This document shows, one piece after another, positions 13,721-15,261 of a stretch of 15,261 nucleotides of DNA. A model generated the notes under the pieces. The model did no database searches. It saw only the letters and a program-made list of their open reading frames with translations, and was not told the DNA's origin. Source of the DNA: Lachnospiraceae bacterium UBA3711. GTDB lineage: Bacteria > Bacillota > Clostridia > Lachnospirales > Lachnospiraceae. The DNA lies in contig DFHY01000086.1 of NCBI GenBank assembly GCA_002371345.1, forward strand, positions 1-15,261, in the 5' to 3' direction. Both the position numbers and the translations under genes were made by a program. Every line of letters begins with the position of its first letter. The first letter of the stretch is position 1.

Positions 13721-15261
13721 ATGGCTGAGCCAATCAATCAGGCGGACAAGAGTATGCATGATTTCACACGCAGAGGAATAGAAGAAAAACTCCGGCACCG
13801 TACTTCGCGAAGACTGGCGGGCAGGATTATCAGCGCCATTCTGAAGCTGGCTGTGTTTGTGATAATCGTATCTGTTACCGTTGCCGGGATTTACGCGTTT
13901 GTCAGATGGAATACCATAGTGAAGAACGCGCCGGACATTACCGGGGTTACATTTGTTCCTGAAGAGTCAGCCACATACATCTATGACCAGGAGGGTAAGC
14001 GTGTGCAGAAGCTTACACTTCCTGAGGCGAACCGGGATATCGTAAGCCTGTCTGATGTGCCGGTGGATCTTCAGCACGCTGTTGTGGCAATAGAGGACGC
14101 GCGCTTCTATGAGCATCACGGGATAGATCCGGTTGGAATAGTAAGGGCACTCGTGACAGGAGTGAAGTCCGGATCATTTTCGCAGGGAGCAAGCACTATC
14201 ACTCAGCAGCTACTGAAGAACAGTGTTTTTCCCGGGTGGACGCAGGAGTCGACATTTCAGGACAGGATCGAGCGCAAGATCCAGGAACAGTATCTGGCGC
14301 TGAAGCTGGAGAAGATGCTGACAAAGGATCAGATACTTGAGAACTACCTTAATCTTATTAACCTGGGGGCGGGCTGTTATGGAGTACAGGCTGCCGCGTA
14401 CCGTTATTTCGGTAAGTCTGTCAGTGACCTGACACTTGCGGAGTCAGCCGTGATTGCGGGTATCACACAGAATCCTTCCGCGTACAACCCTATCACATAT
14501 CCTCAGAACAATGAGAAGCGCCGTAAGATGGTACTGGACGCAATGCTGAGCCAGGGATATATCGATAAGACGCGATATGATGAGGCGATGGCGGATGACG
14601 TCTATGAGAGAATCAGGCAGAATGAATCTTCCGTGGATACTACGAATTCAGTCTATACATTCTATCAGGACGCTCTGATCGGGCAGGTTATGCAGGATCT
14701 GCAGGATGAACTGGCTTATACTTACCAGCAGGCATACAGGGCGGTTTATTCAGGCGGGCTCAGAATCTATTCCGCACAGGATTCTGAGATACAGAAAATC
14801 TGTGACGAGGAGTTTGAGAACCCTGAGAATTTCCCATCCGGCACAAAATCAGGACTGGACTATGCCCTGAGTGTTCAGGACGCGGACAAGACGGTTACGG
14901 ATTATGGAAATGAAGATATCAGGGCGTGGGTTCAGAGCAGCAGGGATCCATCATTTAACATGATGTACGACAGCGCTGACCAGGCAAGGTCGGACGCGGA
15001 AGCTTTCAGGGAGTCGGTGACAGGAGACGGCGATACGGTACTTGGCGAGCGTGTGACGATAACCCCGCAGCCTCAGGCGTCATGTGTGGTGATGGATCAG
15101 TCGACGGGTCTGGTTGCGGCTCTCGTTGGAGGAAGAGGAGACAAGGAGGCAAGCCTGACGCTGAACAGGGCTTCCTACACGATGCGCCAGCCCGGATCGA
15201 CATTCAAGATCATAACAACCTACGCGCCTGCTATTGAAAGCAAAACGGTGACTCTCGCCAC
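13721..15261 (+). CDS. Class A penicillin-binding protein (GT51 glycosyltransferase plus transpeptidase), 3' truncated by window
   Basis: The frame is open from ATG 13721 to the window edge (513 codons). A cytosolic basic N-terminus precedes one membrane anchor (about 37-61). The GT51 domain follows: catalytic E125 in EDARFYEHHG, QGASTITQQLLKN (155-167), KIQE (186-189) and ENYLNLINLG (207-216). It polymerises lipid II glycan strands outside the membrane. The transpeptidase domain begins near 460 and shows the active-site serine motif STFK (493-496) in RQPGSTFKI; SxN and KTG motifs lie beyond the window. A stop at 13709-13711 limits upstream extension. The AAAGGA element (13700-13705) is 15 nt from ATG 13721, so ATG 13754 (11 codons later) is an alternative start. 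It is divergent from yigZ. Confidence 0.93.
   Translation, partial: MAEPINQADKSMHDFTRRGIEEKLRHRTSRRLAGRIISAILKLAVFVIIVSVTVAGIYAFVRWNTIVKNAPDITGVTFVPEESATYIYDQEGKRVQKLTLPEANRDIVSLSDVPVDLQHAVVAIEDARFYEHHGIDPVGIVRALVTGVKSGSFSQGASTITQQLLKNSVFPGWTQESTFQDRIERKIQEQYLALKLEKMLTKDQILENYLNLINLGAGCYGVQAAAYRYFGKSVSDLTLAESAVIAGITQNPSAYNPITYPQNNEKRRKMVLDAMLSQGYIDKTRYDEAMADDVYERIRQNESSVDTTNSVYTFYQDALIGQVMQDLQDELAYTYQQAYRAVYSGGLRIYSAQDSEIQKICDEEFENPENFPSGTKSGLDYALSVQDADKTVTDYGNEDIRAWVQSSRDPSFNMMYDSADQARSDAEAFRESVTGDGDTVLGERVTITPQPQASCVVMDQSTGLVAALVGGRGDKEASLTLNRASYTMRQPGSTFKIITTYAPAIESKTVTLA

Overview
The window looks like chromosomal DNA from a Clostridia-class Bacillota, most likely a Lachnospiraceae-type gut or rumen anaerobe of moderate GC. 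This is inferred from gene content and protein style: a CarD-family regulator, an EAL protein beside a GGDEF receptor with two solute-binding domains, a BspA-type leucine-rich-repeat protein beside a VWA/DUF2201 protein and a MoxR-like ATPase, and strong AGGAGG ribosome sites. No 16S or marker search was possible, so the taxonomy is a judgement. No complete insertion sequence, phage gene, rRNA or tRNA was found.

Layout: (1) 1-337, the 3' end of an ABC exporter ATPase and a strong intrinsic terminator. (2) 353-4406, a cyclic-di-GMP pair behind a consensus promoter: an EAL phosphodiesterase and a membrane receptor with two periplasmic-binding-protein domains and a GGDEF domain. (3) 4414-4917, a CarD-family regulator on the minus strand, convergent with the GGDEF gene. 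(4) 5159-6269, a divergent gene for a small exported protein of unknown role with its own promoter and terminator. (5) 6290-6660, a non-coding stretch with a 192-nt imperfect palindrome, then a consensus promoter, then two hairpin repeats spaced exactly 61 nt apart. (6) 6679-7377, trmO (tRNA t6A37 methylation). (7) 7543-11959, a three-gene module of LRR protein, VWA/DUF2201 protein and MoxR-like AAA+ ATPase, with tandem repeats at both edges of the VWA gene. (8) 12033-13566, murI and yigZ on the minus strand. (9) 13721 to the end, a class A penicillin-binding protein cut off by the window.

How the genes work together: the EAL and GGDEF proteins have opposite activities on one second messenger, and the GGDEF enzyme lacks the usual product-inhibition site, so ligand sensing outside the cell probably sets c-di-GMP level. 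The LRR-VWA-AAA+ trio fits the MoxR/VWA pattern, in which an ATPase and a MIDAS-bearing partner act together on client proteins. Its client and purpose are unknown, and it is the best candidate for an undescribed system here. MurI makes D-glutamate for peptidoglycan and the terminal PBP polymerises it, so the right end is cell-wall related.
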